Counted from the first letter of the stretch, positions 45,012 to 54,843 are shown. The stretch: 64,000 nt of DNA from Desulfovibrio desulfuricans (GCF_024460775.1 NZ_JANFYZ010000006.1:62001-126000), one strand, 5' to 3'. Notes: generated by a model from the letters alone, not told the origin. Numbers and translations: made by a program.

Positions 45012-46340
45012 ATGCGTCTTCTTGTCCGTCTTAGCCTTCTTGTGCTTCTGCTTGCCGTGGGCGGCGTGGTCGCCCTGCCGGGCGCTCCCCAGTGCGCCGA
45101 AAAAAAGGAAACGTCCAAGGAAGCCCCCAGTAAGTTTGATGCGCTCAAGCGCTTCAGCCAGGTTCTTGATCTGGTGGAGCGTTATTACGTGCGTGATGTG
45201 ACGCAGGGCGACCTTATCAATGGCGCGGTCAAAGGCATGCTTCAGGGCCTTGACCCGCACTCCACCTTTATGAACGCCGAAGAATACAAAGAAATGCAGG
45301 AGACCACCTCCGGCGAGTTCTTTGGTATTGGCATAGAAATTTCCATGGAGAACGGTCAGGTTACGGTGGTGACTCCCATTGAGGACACCCCCGCCTATCG
45401 GGCCGGGCTCAAATCTGGCGACATTATTCTGTCCATCAACGGGCAGCCCGCGCAGGAACTCTCGTTGCAGGAAGTTGTTTCCCGCATCCGTGGCCCCAAG
45501 GGCTCGGAGGTGGAGCTTGCCATCCTGCACAGCGATGCCAAGGCCCCGCAGACTGTCCGCCTTGTGCGCGATGCCATTCCGCTTATCAGCGTGAAGTCCA
45601 AGAAGCTCGAGGACGGGTATTACTGGATTCGCCTCACGCGTTTTTCTGAGCGCACCACCGAAGAACTGCGCGACGCTCTTAAGGCGGCAGAAAAGGAAAC
45701 CAAGAATTCCGGCGGCATCAAGGGGATCGTGCTTGACCTGCGCAATAACCCCGGCGGGCTGCTTGATCAGGCTGTGAGCGTTTCTGACACGTTCCTCGAC
45801 AAGGGCGTCATCGTTTCCATCAAGGGACGGCGCGACAATACTGACCGCGTGTACGAAGCCAAAAAGCAGGGCGATGATATCCACGCCCCCATGGTTGTGC
45901 TGATCAACGCCGGCTCCGCCTCCGCTTCTGAAATCGTGGCTGGCGCCCTGCGCGACCAGAAGCGCGCCCTCACAGTGGGTGAGCGTTCATTCGGCAAGGG
46001 ATCCGTGCAGAACATTATCCCGCTTTCTGACGGCTCCGGCCTCAAGCTTACGGTTGCCCTGTACTACACGCCCAACGGCAGCTCCATTCAGGCCGAAGGC
46101 GTTGTGCCTGATGTGGAAGTGCCGTTTGAAGCCCCCCGCACGGACGACAAGGATAACTCCCGCCTTATGGTGCGCGAGCAGGATCTGAACCGTCACATCG
46201 AAAACGGCAAGGACAAAAAATCTTCCAAGGCCAAGAACAGCAAGGAAGATGCCGCCGAGCAGCTCGCGCGCGACAACCAGTTGCGCATGGCCCTGCAAAT
46301 GGTCAAGAGCCTCCCCAAGATGCGGGAAATCAGGAATTAA
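45012..46340 (+). CDS. ctpA: Carboxy-terminal processing protease CtpA
   Basis: 442 residues from the ATG at 45012 (GGAG nine bases upstream; a longer frame starts at 44925). Signal peptide (1-22), PDZ domain (about 95-180), tail-specific protease domain with the Ser in GSASASE (about 302-306) and Lys329 (SFGKGS). It trims envelope proteins at their C-termini. A charged Lys-rich tail (about 385-425) is likely flexible. First gene of a run with yibQ, ndk and proC. Confidence 0.95.
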   Translation: MRLLVRLSLLVLLLAVGGVVALPGAPQCAEKKETSKEAPSKFDALKRFSQVLDLVERYYVRDVTQGDLINGAVKGMLQGLDPHSTFMNAEEYKEMQETTSGEFFGIGIEISMENGQVTVVTPIEDTPAYRAGLKSGDIILSINGQPAQELSLQEVVSRIRGPKGSEVELAILHSDAKAPQTVRLVRDAIPLISVKSKKLEDGYYWIRLTRFSERTTEELRDALKAAEKETKNSGGIKGIVLDLRNNPGGLLDQAVSVSDTFLDKGVIVSIKGRRDNTDRVYEAKKQGDDIHAPMVVLINAGSASASEIVAGALRDQKRALTVGERSFGKGSVQNIIPLSDGSGLKLTVALYYTPNGSSIQAEGVVPDVEVPFEAPRTDDKDNSRLMVREQDLNRHIENGKDKKSSKAKNSKEDAAEQLARDNQLRMALQMVKSLPKMREIRN

Positions 46341-46380
46341 CCCCGTAACCGCGTAAGGCGGGCGGGCAGGAATAAACAGG

Positions 46381-47805
46381 GTGTTGCCTTTGCGCGACAC
46401 AAAGTTATCAGACAGCCTTCTGGCCGGGCCCTTGCGGTTCGCCGGGGGGCTGTCTGCGTCTGCGCAGCTTGCCGTGGGCGGCTTGCTGTGGCTTTTATGT
46501 AGCCTTGCCATATCCTGCTGGGTTTATTGGCAACTGGAAGCCCCGACCCGGAAGCCGACGGCTGCCTCGGGCGCGGCTTTGCCCTTTGCGGTTGCCCACA
46601 AACCATCAGGCGCACATGACGGCGGGTTGGGCTTTGACAGGGCGCTGGCTCTGGAAAGTGTGGACGCGTTGCTTGCGCGTACACTCCCGCTGGCCTTACC
46701 TCAGGCGCAGTGGCAGCAGCTTCCCTTGCAAGAAAATTTGCCTGTCGAAACTTCGCAATTGCCCTCCGGGGCAACCATTCCTCACATTCCCGCTGCTTCC
46801 GCAGAGCAGGCGGCATATGCCGCTACATACGCCAGCACGGCAGATCTGCGGCAGGTCATCGTCAGCGGCCCCTGCGCGCCCCTGCGCCTTGGGCTGGCTC
46901 TGCTTCAGGGGCTGCGCGATCAAAATCCGGCTCTGGAAAGGGCAGGAGTGCGCACCGAGGTGCGCTGGACGCCGCAAGGAACGCTTGAAGTCCTACTCAA
47001 TCATCTGGTATACTATGTTGTTAGCTTTCCTGGTCGGGAGGGGCAGCTTTCAGATTTGGCCCAACCTCTGCCGCCAGAGGCCCTGGCTATTGTCATTGAT
47101 GACATGGGCCAGAGGCTCGAATCCGCAGAAGCTCTTGCCTCGTTGCCGTTTCCAGTGACTCTGGCCATCTGGCCGAGGTCGCCGCATGCGCAGGAAACAG
47201 CCGGGATAGCGTTAACCAGTCGGCTTGATTGCCTGTTGCACCAGCCCATGGAGGCCCTGCCTCGGGCCTTGCATGGCAGGCCGGACCCTGGCCCCGGAGC
47301 GCTGCTCACCAGTATGAGCGCGCAGGAGGTGCAGACCGTACTTGAGGAAAATCTGCGGATTTTGCCCTCGGTCATTGGCCTCAACAACCACATGGGGTCA
47401 GCTTTTACTGGTGATATTTCGCTGTGCAGAACACTGTGCAGCATGCTTGGCGGGCGAGGGCTCGCCGTGCTCGACAGTGTGACGCGCCCAGACCCCCAGC
47501 TGGCACTTGCAGCCAGAGAGGCGGGGCTGGTCGGCCTTGCACGCGATGTTTTTCTGGATACGCGCCGCGACACTGCGGCCATTCTGTCTGCGCTGGACGC
47601 GGCGGCAGCCCGCGTCCGCGCTCAAGGCATGGCTGTGGCCATTGGCCATCCTTATCCTGAAACCCTGCGCGCTCTGCGCGACTGGCAGGACAAGGACGGC
47701 GTGGCGGTGGTGCCCTTGCGGCGCGTACTCTGGAAACTGGCCCAGGACGGAGCCGCCGTTGCGGCGCGTTCTTATCCTGCTAACAACAACATGGAAAAGG
47801 AGTAA
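46381..47805 (+). CDS. Divergent polysaccharide deacetylase (YibQ-like) with N-terminal membrane anchor
   Basis: 474 residues, GTG start at 46381. Membrane helix (about 30-50), variable periplasmic linker, then the deacetylase-like fold from about 235: LAIVIDDMGQ, VTLAIWPRSPHAQE, CLLHQPMEA, GLNNHMGSAFT, FLDTRRD and AIGHPYPET. YibQ proteins keep a metal site; the substrate is uncertain, probably envelope glycans. The stop lies two bases before ndk. Confidence 0.87.
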   Translation: MLPLRDTKLSDSLLAGPLRFAGGLSASAQLAVGGLLWLLCSLAISCWVYWQLEAPTRKPTAASGAALPFAVAHKPSGAHDGGLGFDRALALESVDALLARTLPLALPQAQWQQLPLQENLPVETSQLPSGATIPHIPAASAEQAAYAATYASTADLRQVIVSGPCAPLRLGLALLQGLRDQNPALERAGVRTEVRWTPQGTLEVLLNHLVYYVVSFPGREGQLSDLAQPLPPEALAIVIDDMGQRLESAEALASLPFPVTLAIWPRSPHAQETAGIALTSRLDCLLHQPMEALPRALHGRPDPGPGALLTSMSAQEVQTVLEENLRILPSVIGLNNHMGSAFTGDISLCRTLCSMLGGRGLAVLDSVTRPDPQLALAAREAGLVGLARDVFLDTRRDTAAILSALDAAAARVRAQGMAVAIGHPYPETLRALRDWQDKDGVAVVPLRRVLWKLAQDGAAVAARSYPANNNMEKE

Positions 47806-47807
47806 GC

Positions 47808-48224
47808 ATGCAATCCACTTTCGCCATTATCAAGCCTGACGCAGTTTCGCGCAATCTGACCGGGGAAATTCTGGCTGCCATGGAAGCTTCCGGCCTCAAA
47901 ATAGTGGCTCTCAAGCGCTTGCGCCTTTCCAAGGCTCAGGCTGCGGGCTTTTATGCCGTCCACAGCGAGCGCCCCTTTTTTGACAGCCTGACCGACTACA
48001 TGTCTTCCGGCCCGGTGGTTTGCGTTGTATTGCGCGGCGAAGACGCGGTGCCCCGCTGGCGCGCCCTCATGGGGGCCACCAATCCGGCTCAGGCAGAGCC
48101 CGGCACCTTGCGTCACAAGTATGGCCAAAGCCTGGAAGCCAATGCTGTTCACGGCTCGGACGCCGCTGAAACCGCGGCTTTTGAAATAGGCTACTTCTTC
48201 AGCGGTCTGGAAATAACGGAGTAA
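47808..48224 (+). CDS. ndk: Nucleoside diphosphate kinase
   Basis: 138 residues, GGAG before the ATG. FAIIKPDAV at the N-terminus and NAVHGSD with the phosphorylated His (about 115). Balances NTP and dNTP pools. Between yibQ and proC. Confidence 0.96.
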   Translation: MQSTFAIIKPDAVSRNLTGEILAAMEASGLKIVALKRLRLSKAQAAGFYAVHSERPFFDSLTDYMSSGPVVCVVLRGEDAVPRWRALMGATNPAQAEPGTLRHKYGQSLEANAVHGSDAAETAAFEIGYFFSGLEITE

Positions 48225-48228
48225 TATT

Positions 48229-49026
48229 ATGGCGCTCAAAATCGGCTGTGTCGGATGCGGCAACATGGGTGGGGCCATCATGGCCGGGCTTGCCCGCAAG
48301 GGCGGCTACGAACTGTGCGGTTTCAACAGAACCGCTTCACGCATGCGCCCGCTTGAAGAGCTTGGCGTGCGCGTGATGGAAAGTCCCCAGGCCGTGGCGC
48401 AGGCCGCCGACGTGCTGGTGCTGGGCGTTAAACCCTATCAGGCGGCAGAGGTGCTTGCGCAGATGCGCCCAGAGCTGACAGCCGGGAAAACCCTGGTTTC
48501 CGTAGCTGCTGGCGTGAGCCTTCAGCGCCTCACTGCGGCAGTTGAAGGGCGTTGTCCTGTGGTGCGCTGCATGCCCAACACCCCGGCCCTTGTGGGCATG
48601 GGCGTGTTCGCCCTCTGCTTTGACGATCCTGACCTGTCCGATACCAGCAAGGCCGACATTCAGGCTTTGTTCGGCGCGTTGGGCGTGTGCGTGGAACTGC
48701 CGGAAAGCAAGTTCACGGCGTTCACAGCTCTTATCGGGGCAGGGCCTGCCTACGTGTTTGCCATGATGCAGGGGCTGGTTCAGGCTGGCGTTACCCTCGG
48801 TTTTCAGCATAAAGAATCGCGCGAGATGGTTACTGCCCTTTTTGGCGGATGCGCCAAAATGGCCGAGCAGAGCACCTCGCCGATCATGCAGTTGCGTGAC
48901 GATGTCTGCTCGCCCGGCGGGGTGACTATAGCGGGCGTGAACGTGCTTGACCGCGCAGGCCTTGCAGGCTTGCTGGTGGAATCCGTGCTGGCCGCCAACG
49001 CGCGCGGCAAGGAAATGGAAAGCTGA
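48229..49026 (+). CDS. proC: Pyrroline-5-carboxylate reductase
   Basis: 265 residues. Rossmann motif GCVGCGNMGGAI at the N-terminus, VKPYQ, CMPNTPALVGMG, and the signature region around QLRDDVCSPGGVTIAG. Last step of proline synthesis. Followed by a perfect 30-base palindromic terminator. Confidence 0.96.
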   Translation: MALKIGCVGCGNMGGAIMAGLARKGGYELCGFNRTASRMRPLEELGVRVMESPQAVAQAADVLVLGVKPYQAAEVLAQMRPELTAGKTLVSVAAGVSLQRLTAAVEGRCPVVRCMPNTPALVGMGVFALCFDDPDLSDTSKADIQALFGALGVCVELPESKFTAFTALIGAGPAYVFAMMQGLVQAGVTLGFQHKESREMVTALFGGCAKMAEQSTSPIMQLRDDVCSPGGVTIAGVNVLDRAGLAGLLVESVLAANARGKEMES

Positions 49027-49088
49027 GGCCTGCACCCGCTGCTGTTGGCCCGATGCTTACCATTGCGCCTGACAGGGCATGAAAATAA

Positions 49089-49118
49089 AAACCGGCTGTT
49101 GTTAACAACAGCCGGTTT
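49089..49118. terminator. Bidirectional terminator between proC and the AMIN gene
   Basis: Perfect 15-bp dyad (AAACCGGCTGTTGTT and complement). T-rich tails on both sides, longer leftward; serves the two convergent genes. Confidence 0.88.
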
Positions 49119-49173
49119 CTCTATCTGGGAGATACTGATGATGCCGGGGCGGCGTGGGCCGCCCTGTCATGCC

Positions 49174-49914
49174 CTAGTGATCCAGGCGGATGTCCAGGGT
49201 GTGCCCATCCTTTGAAAGCGTGAACTTGGGCTGAATCTTGCCCGTCAGGTCAATGACAATGCGCGTTTTGTCGTCGCCCTTGCCAATGCGCACGTTGGTC
49301 ACCGCAGGGTTCTTGGGCACGCCGGGCGCCTTGACCTGCCACTTGCCGTCCAGATCAATAACCAGACGTTCAGGGCCGCTGAGTTGCATGTTTTTGTAGA
49401 CAATGGGCGCAGCACCCACGAGGCGCACTGTTGCGCCCTTATCGCGTGCAAGAACCACAAACTTGGTGATGTTCTTGTGCTGCGGCGCGGCCTTGGCGGC
49501 TTTCTCCTTGGCGGGTTCTGCCGCTGGCGCTGTTTTTTCTGTGACCGGGGTCGCAGGTTTGGGCTGCACTACGGGCTTGGCAACGGCTGGCTGAGGTTCG
49601 GCCGCGGCTACATTGCTTGTCGGGGCGCTCTTTTCCTCCGGCTTAAGGCTGGGGATGGGCGCACGGGCCGGGGCTTCGCCGCTGGCGTTGAGATCAGGAA
49701 TGCCACTCTGGGTCTGCGGGGGCAGATGCAGGGAAGGAGATGTGGCGGACTGGTTGCCAGCATCGGCGGGCGGGGCCGCATCCGGGGAGGTGACAGGCGC
49801 GATAATGCCTGCGGGGTTTGCTGGTTCAGGCTTGCGCATACGTTCATTGAGCATGATAAGCGCCATGCCCAGAACGCACACTGCCACTAGAAGACCGAGA
49901 ATTACTTTGTTCAT
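49174..49914 (-). CDS. AMIN-domain envelope protein
   Basis: 246 residues. N-terminal membrane anchor (about 4-22), a long Ala/Pro/Lys-rich linker (about 28-148), and a C-terminal AMIN-type beta domain: LVIDLDGKWQVKAP, VRIGKGDDKTRIVIDL and HTLDIRLDH. AMIN domains localise envelope proteins by binding peptidoglycan. Leftward, downstream of the next gene and probably co-transcribed with it. Confidence 0.85.
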   Translation of the reverse strand: MNKVILGLLVAVCVLGMALIMLNERMRKPEPANPAGIIAPVTSPDAAPPADAGNQSATSPSLHLPPQTQSGIPDLNASGEAPARAPIPSLKPEEKSAPTSNVAAAEPQPAVAKPVVQPKPATPVTEKTAPAAEPAKEKAAKAAPQHKNITKFVVLARDKGATVRLVGAAPIVYKNMQLSGPERLVIDLDGKWQVKAPGVPKNPAVTNVRIGKGDDKTRIVIDLTGKIQPKFTLSKDGHTLDIRLDH

Positions 49915-49955
49915 GCCAAAAGGCTCCTGCCAATGACTTGGGTTGGAACAGCGGC

Positions 49956-50924
49956 TCAGCGCTGGGGCGTGGGCTTGCCTGCGCCGCGCGTCCGTTTGAG
50001 TTCGCGGATGTGTTCCAACAGCTTGAAGTAGAGAGGCTCTCCGCTGGACATGCTCAAAGCCGTGCCGATGTGGGTGGCGGCTTCGTCATACAGGCCAAGC
50101 GAACAGAGAATGCGCGCCAGGTTGAAGTGGGCGTGATCGTCCTCGGGGGCCAGTTCCACTGCCTTGCGTGAAAAAAGCAGGGCGAGGTCGGGCTGGGAAT
50201 TCTGGCGCAGACGTACGCCAAAATCACGGAACATATGCTTGTGGGCGGGTATGATGCCGTCCTTGGTCTGCGCCAGTTGCTCAAGGGCAAGCAGTGCTGC
50301 CTTGCGCTCGCGCGGGCGTTTGAGGCGCAGCAATGTCTGGCGAAAAGTCTCCCGCAGCTTTGACTCCACAACCTTGGCCTTGCGGGCGGCTTCAAGGTCG
50401 TAGGCCCTCTTGGGCGCGGCAGCGGCTGTGGTAGCGGCAGCAGGCGTGGGGCCTTCATCATAGCGAACAGCGGTGACGCCGGTGGCGGTGCGGGAAGGAA
50501 AGGGAATAAGCCCCATATCGGGCTGCTCGGGGACCACTTCCACGGAATCTGGCAGCTTGGCCTTTGAAAGCGTCTGGAGCGGCGCGCTCCCTGTTTTGGC
50601 CTTGGGTGCGCTCGCTTTGCGGGCAGGCTGTTCTGCCGCAGCATCCGGGTGTTGGGGCGCTGGTGCGGGCGGGGCGGATTCAAAATGGCTGAGATCCGGC
50701 GTGATCACAGGCATCGCCAAAATATTGTGCTCTGCCTTGAATGACTGGGAAAAGGTTTTTGCGTTTATGCGCTCCACCTCTGCCACAGGCTGGAACGCGG
50801 CGTTGAGTTCCTGCACCGCAAAGGCTCCGTCTGGAAGCTCCCAGACGAAGTAGTGCGTTTTGCTGCGGCTCTCTGTCCAGTCGGCAGAGAATGAGAAGAC
50901 GCCAGAAAATTTTGAGCGACGCAT
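49956..50924 (-). CDS. TPR-like hypothetical protein
   Basis: 322 residues from the ATG at 50924; an ATG at 50939 is also possible and neither has a strong ribosome site. The N-terminal 70 residues look like a small beta domain (HYFVWELPDGAFAVQEL), the middle is Ala/Pro-rich, and the end has a TPR-like unit (AHFNLARILCSLGLYDEAATHI). Common in Desulfovibrio envelope clusters as I recall. Function unknown. Confidence 0.68.
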   Translation of the reverse strand: MRRSKFSGVFSFSADWTESRSKTHYFVWELPDGAFAVQELNAAFQPVAEVERINAKTFSQSFKAEHNILAMPVITPDLSHFESAPPAPAPQHPDAAAEQPARKASAPKAKTGSAPLQTLSKAKLPDSVEVVPEQPDMGLIPFPSRTATGVTAVRYDEGPTPAAATTAAAAPKRAYDLEAARKAKVVESKLRETFRQTLLRLKRPRERKAALLALEQLAQTKDGIIPAHKHMFRDFGVRLRQNSQPDLALLFSRKAVELAPEDDHAHFNLARILCSLGLYDEAATHIGTALSMSSGEPLYFKLLEHIRELKRTRGAGKPTPQR

Positions 50925-51008
50925 GAACAAAATGTACATTATTTGCGCCGAATAGCAAGATTCGCTTCTGGCCTTTACGGGGCCGGGTGTTTGGGCTAGC
51001 ATGACCCC

Positions 51009-51362
51009 ATGCACGAAATGTCCATAGCACAAAGCCTGTTGCAGATGGCTGAGGATGAAATAGCCCGTCAGGGCTGCACTCGTCTGGAAGTTGTGAACGT
51101 CACGTACGGCTCGCTTTCAGGTGTTGTGCCCGAGTCGCTGCAATTCTGTTTTGAAGTCATGGTGCAGGGTACCCCGCACGAAGGCGCGCGCCTGGAGCTT
51201 ACCGAGCTTCCGCTACGGCTGCGCTGCTCCGCCTGCGGTAAAGTTTTTGGCGGGGAGGGGCAGGATGCACTCTGGCTGCCGTGCCCCGATTGCGGCGAGC
51301 AGTTCGGGCATGTGGTTGAGCAGGGCAGGGAGCTGTATCTCAACCGTCTGGAAGCCAGCTAA
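51009..51362 (+). CDS. hypA: Hydrogenase nickel chaperone HypA
   Basis: 117 residues beginning MHEMSIA, with the nickel-binding His2. A zinc site from CSACG and CPDCG. Passes Ni to the [NiFe] hydrogenase large subunit together with HypB. Divergent from the TPR-like gene and followed by hypB. Confidence 0.95.
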   Translation: MHEMSIAQSLLQMAEDEIARQGCTRLEVVNVTYGSLSGVVPESLQFCFEVMVQGTPHEGARLELTELPLRLRCSACGKVFGGEGQDALWLPCPDCGEQFGHVVEQGRELYLNRLEAS

Positions 51363-51482
51363 CCCCTTTGCCCCTCTGATTCTTCAGGGGGGCTGGTTTG
51401 CTCCTTTCACTGCCGTCTTCGCCTTTGTCTTATCTTTCTGGCTCATGACCACGCCGCACCGGCGGCAAGCAAGGAGAATTGA

Positions 51483-52148
51483 ATGCAAATTCCTGTGGTT
51501 CGCAATGTATTGGAAGCCAACGAAAAAATGGCCGATAACGTGCGTCGGCTGCTTACAGAAAAGGGAATATTGTCGCTGAATCTCATCAGCTCGCCCGGCG
51601 CGGGCAAAACCACCCTGCTGGAACGCACCCTGAGTGATCTGGCCGGAGAATTCCGCATGGCGGTGGTGGAAGGCGACCTACAGACAGATAACGATGCCCG
51701 CCGCGTTGCCGCCACAGGCGCGCAGGCCGTGCAGATCAATACAGACGGCGGCTGCCACCTCGACAGCAACATGATCCTTACCTCGCTGGAAAGCCTTGAC
51801 CTCACCGGCGTGGATATTCTTTTTATTGAAAACGTGGGCAACCTGGTGTGCCCAGTGGAATTTGACTGCGGCGAAGACGCCAAGGTCGCCCTGTTGAGCG
51901 TTGCCGAAGGTGACGACAAGCCGGAAAAGTACCCCCTGCTGTTCAACCTTGCCAAGGCAATGGTGCTCAACAAGGTCGACCTGCTGCCCTACGTGGATTT
52001 TGACCTTGCGCGCGCCCGCAATTTTGCCACAAAGCTCAATAAGGATCTGGATATCTTTGAGGTTTCCTGCCGCAAAGGCGATGGCCTTGAAGGCTGGTAC
52101 AACTGGCTGCGGAGCATGCGCGCCGCCAAGAAGGAAGGCAGGCTTTAA
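51483..52148 (+). CDS. hypB: Hydrogenase maturation GTPase HypB
   Basis: 221 residues, GGAGA before the ATG. SIMIBI GTPase: SSPGAGKTTLLE, VEGDLQTDNDARR, FIENVGNLVCP, VLNKVDLLPYV. It drives nickel insertion with HypA. The N-terminal CxxCGC nickel site and His-rich region of some HypB proteins are absent, so this is the short form. 120 bases after hypA. Confidence 0.96.
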   Translation: MQIPVVRNVLEANEKMADNVRRLLTEKGILSLNLISSPGAGKTTLLERTLSDLAGEFRMAVVEGDLQTDNDARRVAATGAQAVQINTDGGCHLDSNMILTSLESLDLTGVDILFIENVGNLVCPVEFDCGEDAKVALLSVAEGDDKPEKYPLLFNLAKAMVLNKVDLLPYVDFDLARARNFATKLNKDLDIFEVSCRKGDGLEGWYNWLRSMRAAKKEGRL

Positions 52149-52173
52149 ACAGCCCCGGCCTGATCGAAAATTC

Positions 52174-52213
52174 AAGAAGGCATCCCCGGCTTTTGGCTGA
52201 GGATGCCTTCTTA
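52174..52213. terminator. Hairpin between hypB and the convergent gene
   Basis: AAGAAGGCATCC pairs with GGATGCCTTCTT around a 15-base loop. Short T tails on either side; probably serves both convergent genes. Confidence 0.7.
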
Positions 52214-52260
52214 CGTTCAGGCCGTCCAGCGGACAGGCACTGGAATATTATACCGATAAT

Positions 52261-53256
52261 TTATCTTGATTCTTCGTTTTCCTGATAGGCGGCAACATCC
52301 ACCACAAGATTTTTTGAAGCCGGGCGCAGGGTGATGGTGAATAGCTGCACGTCGCTGCTCGGGGCATCGGCATCCGCAAGCTTGGGCAGCATTTCTGTAG
52401 GCGCGAGCATGATGGTTGCTTCGCCCTTGCTGGCAGACATGAAGTACTCAAGCACCTGCCGCAGCATGTCCTTCTGCTTGTTCAGATCCATGGACGGCAT
52501 TTGGGTAAAGTTGATATCCAGCCCCGGCAATTCGGCCTGCCAGGGGCTGTATTTTTGCTCGTAAAGGGCGTTCAGCAGTTTGTCCAGGGTTTCCTGGTCC
52601 AGCTTGCGGCGCAGTTCCATGTGGTCAAGCACAAGGGGCGTCTTGCTTGAAGGCTTTTCCCCGCGCTGGGCAGGCTCAAGCCGCGCGGCCCAGACCATGC
52701 CCGCAAAGCCAAGGCTGGCAAGCACTGCATCGTTATCGTCACGTTGCGGCGTGGCGCTCAGCAGGGTGCAAACGTCCTTCATGGGCATGCCGGGGCGAAA
52801 ACGGTCAAGCGCGCAGACCGGCCCGGCATCCGGCCCCGGCAGCAGGCTTTGCACTTCGCCCGTCAGGCGTTGCTGCTCGCCCTTGGAAAAAGCGAGTTCC
52901 AGCAATGGCTTTTCGCCCATGCGCAGGGTCACGCTTTGCGCCTTGGCCAGCGGCACATCCTTGAAAATCCACAGGGCAAGGCCTGTGTCCACACGCAGGT
53001 TGGCGACCGAGCCGGGGTTTTCAATGTCGTCCCGACTAGCGGGGGGCATGTCGAACCGCACAAAATGCATACTGCGGCCGGTCTGAAAGCCCATGCTCAG
53101 AATATCCTCGCCTGTGGCGTTAACGATGGTGAGGATTTGCGGTTCAGGGCCGGGTTTTGCTATATGGGCGGCAGAGGCCGCGCCAGCAACGATCGCTCCG
53201 GCCAGCACAAGACAGATGGCCGCGTATATGCGAAGAAACCATACATCCTTGATCAT
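52261..53256 (-). CDS. Secreted or membrane-anchored hypothetical protein
   Basis: 331 residues from the ATG at 53256 with GGAG upstream; a Met four codons earlier is possible. N-terminal hydrophobic signal or anchor (about 5-28), then a soluble domain of mixed strands with TIVNATGEDILSMGF and two spaced cysteines (VCALDRF, DVCTLL). No family recognised. Divergent from the SPOR gene. Confidence 0.72.
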   Translation of the reverse strand: MIKDVWFLRIYAAICLVLAGAIVAGAASAAHIAKPGPEPQILTIVNATGEDILSMGFQTGRSMHFVRFDMPPASRDDIENPGSVANLRVDTGLALWIFKDVPLAKAQSVTLRMGEKPLLELAFSKGEQQRLTGEVQSLLPGPDAGPVCALDRFRPGMPMKDVCTLLSATPQRDDNDAVLASLGFAGMVWAARLEPAQRGEKPSSKTPLVLDHMELRRKLDQETLDKLLNALYEQKYSPWQAELPGLDINFTQMPSMDLNKQKDMLRQVLEYFMSASKGEATIMLAPTEMLPKLADADAPSSDVQLFTITLRPASKNLVVDVAAYQENEESR

Positions 53257-53498
53257 GGCGTACTCCATGTTTGCAACTTGTGTCAGCATGATAGCAGAGC
53301 GCAGGGCAGGCCCGCAAGCGGCCACGGCAGCTCTGGTTGCAAAAGGCTATATAGATCAATGTTTGCGGTGATCTGTCGTGCGGATTACTGGCGTACTTTA
53401 CGCCAGCGCCATGCATTGATATGGTTGCCCGCGCCAACGTTCTTTCTGTCCCTCTCTGCGCATGATTATCGCAGCAAACCCCAACATCCGGAGATTCC

Positions 53499-54266
53499 AT
53501 GCCTCCTGCTACCCGTCAGCCTTCATCGGACCAGGCAAATGATAAAAAATGCCTGTGCCTGCGCCCTTCATCCTTGCTGGCGGTGGGCTTTCTGGTGGTG
53601 GCGGCAGTGGTGCTGGCATACCTTGGCGGGGTTATGAGCGGCAGGGCCTACTGGAAGGCGCACCCGCAACCCATTGCGGTCAGGTCGGGCACGTCTGGGG
53701 CAAGCGCCCCTTCATCCGCAACCACGCCGGACGATGATTCGCATGTCGTGGGCGGCGATCAAGGCTCCGGCGCAGATGATGGAGCAAGCGAACCCAAGCA
53801 AAAAGTGCTGGCCGCCGAGGAATTGCGTTTTGCCAGAGTGCTGCGCAACGATGCCGCCACGGGCGATGCCCCGCTCAAACCCTTGCCGCCCATGACGCCG
53901 GTGCAGCCCAAACCTGCCGGCGTGGCTCAGGCCGGGGTTGCGCCAGCACCGCAAGGGGGCGCACAGGGCGGCGCGGCAGGGCAGCAGGCGGCCCCGGGCG
54001 GCATTGCAAGGCCGCAGACATCTGGAATGTACGATTATGTGTTTCAGGTGGGGGCATTCAAGGATGCGGACGCTGTGGACTCTTTGCGTCAGCGTCTGGA
54101 GGGCAGGGGAATGCGTACAAAGATGGAGCGCTCGGGCAAACTCTATGTGGTGCTGGTGCTGTTGCGCGGCGATGAGGCCAGGGCCGCAGAGGTGCTGCGT
54201 TCCACAGAAGGCATGGGACTGGGCAAGCCCATTCAGCGCAGCCGCAAGCCAGTGCTGCAACAGTAA
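53499..54266 (+). CDS. SPOR-domain membrane protein
   Basis: 255 residues. Cytoplasmic tail, one membrane helix (about 26-48), long Gly/Ala/Pro linker, and a C-terminal SPOR domain (about 178-248: YVFQVGAFKDADAVDSLRQRL, GKLYVVLVLL). SPOR domains bind glycan strands lacking side peptides at the septum, so a division-site role is likely. Confidence 0.88.
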   Translation: MPPATRQPSSDQANDKKCLCLRPSSLLAVGFLVVAAVVLAYLGGVMSGRAYWKAHPQPIAVRSGTSGASAPSSATTPDDDSHVVGGDQGSGADDGASEPKQKVLAAEELRFARVLRNDAATGDAPLKPLPPMTPVQPKPAGVAQAGVAPAPQGGAQGGAAGQQAAPGGIARPQTSGMYDYVFQVGAFKDADAVDSLRQRLEGRGMRTKMERSGKLYVVLVLLRGDEARAAEVLRSTEGMGLGKPIQRSRKPVLQQ

Positions 54267-54300
54267 TCTTTTGTCTTTTCCCCCGCCTGTCCGTTGCCGT

Positions 54301-54843
54301 TTATTGTGCAGCGGGCAGAAAACGGGGTTCAATACTGCCGCGTACGGCATGCCGCAGGGGCAGCATGGCGGGGTTTGATCCTCCGCGCAGCGCGGCCAGC
54401 AGGTCTTCTGCGCGGTCAACTTCTCCACTGCACAGCACGGCCATGTATATGCCCGCCTGCGGATCCGCGCCCACAATGCAGGCCGTGTCCACTCCCATTG
54501 CGTCTTTTCCTCTGAAAACATACTGGGCATCAGCCCTGCGCACAGGCTCCCGCACTCCGGCGGCGGCGCGCAGCAATCCTGCCACATCCGCCGCATCCGG
54601 CGGCCCTGCGGTTTTGCCCACCATGATGCGCACGTGGACGGCTTCTTCCGGCCCGGTGAGCGCAAGCACCCAGGCTCCCGCCAGGGTTGACGGGGCTTCG
54701 GCCTGCCAGCCCTGGGGCGCTTCCAGTGAAAACCAGCCGTAGTTCTCGGCCCTTGCGGTCTGCGCTGCTGCCATCAGGGCCAGCCAGATGGCAGCATGCA
54801 TGACCGCCCAGATTGCAGGGCGCGCTGTGAAATGAAACGTCAT
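54301..54843 (-). CDS. Secreted hypothetical protein, related in build to the gene at 62725
   Basis: 180 residues. Signal peptide ending about ARA at 32. The mature part starts YGWFSLEAPQGWQAE, with alternating strands and two cysteines (ACIVGADP, AVLCSGE). Its layout (signal, WxxxxP opening, short beta domain) parallels the rightward gene at 62725-63216. Unknown role in the periplasm. Confidence 0.7.
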   Translation of the reverse strand: MTFHFTARPAIWAVMHAAIWLALMAAAQTARAENYGWFSLEAPQGWQAEAPSTLAGAWVLALTGPEEAVHVRIMVGKTAGPPDAADVAGLLRAAAGVREPVRRADAQYVFRGKDAMGVDTACIVGADPQAGIYMAVLCSGEVDRAEDLLAALRGGSNPAMLPLRHAVRGSIEPRFLPAAQ

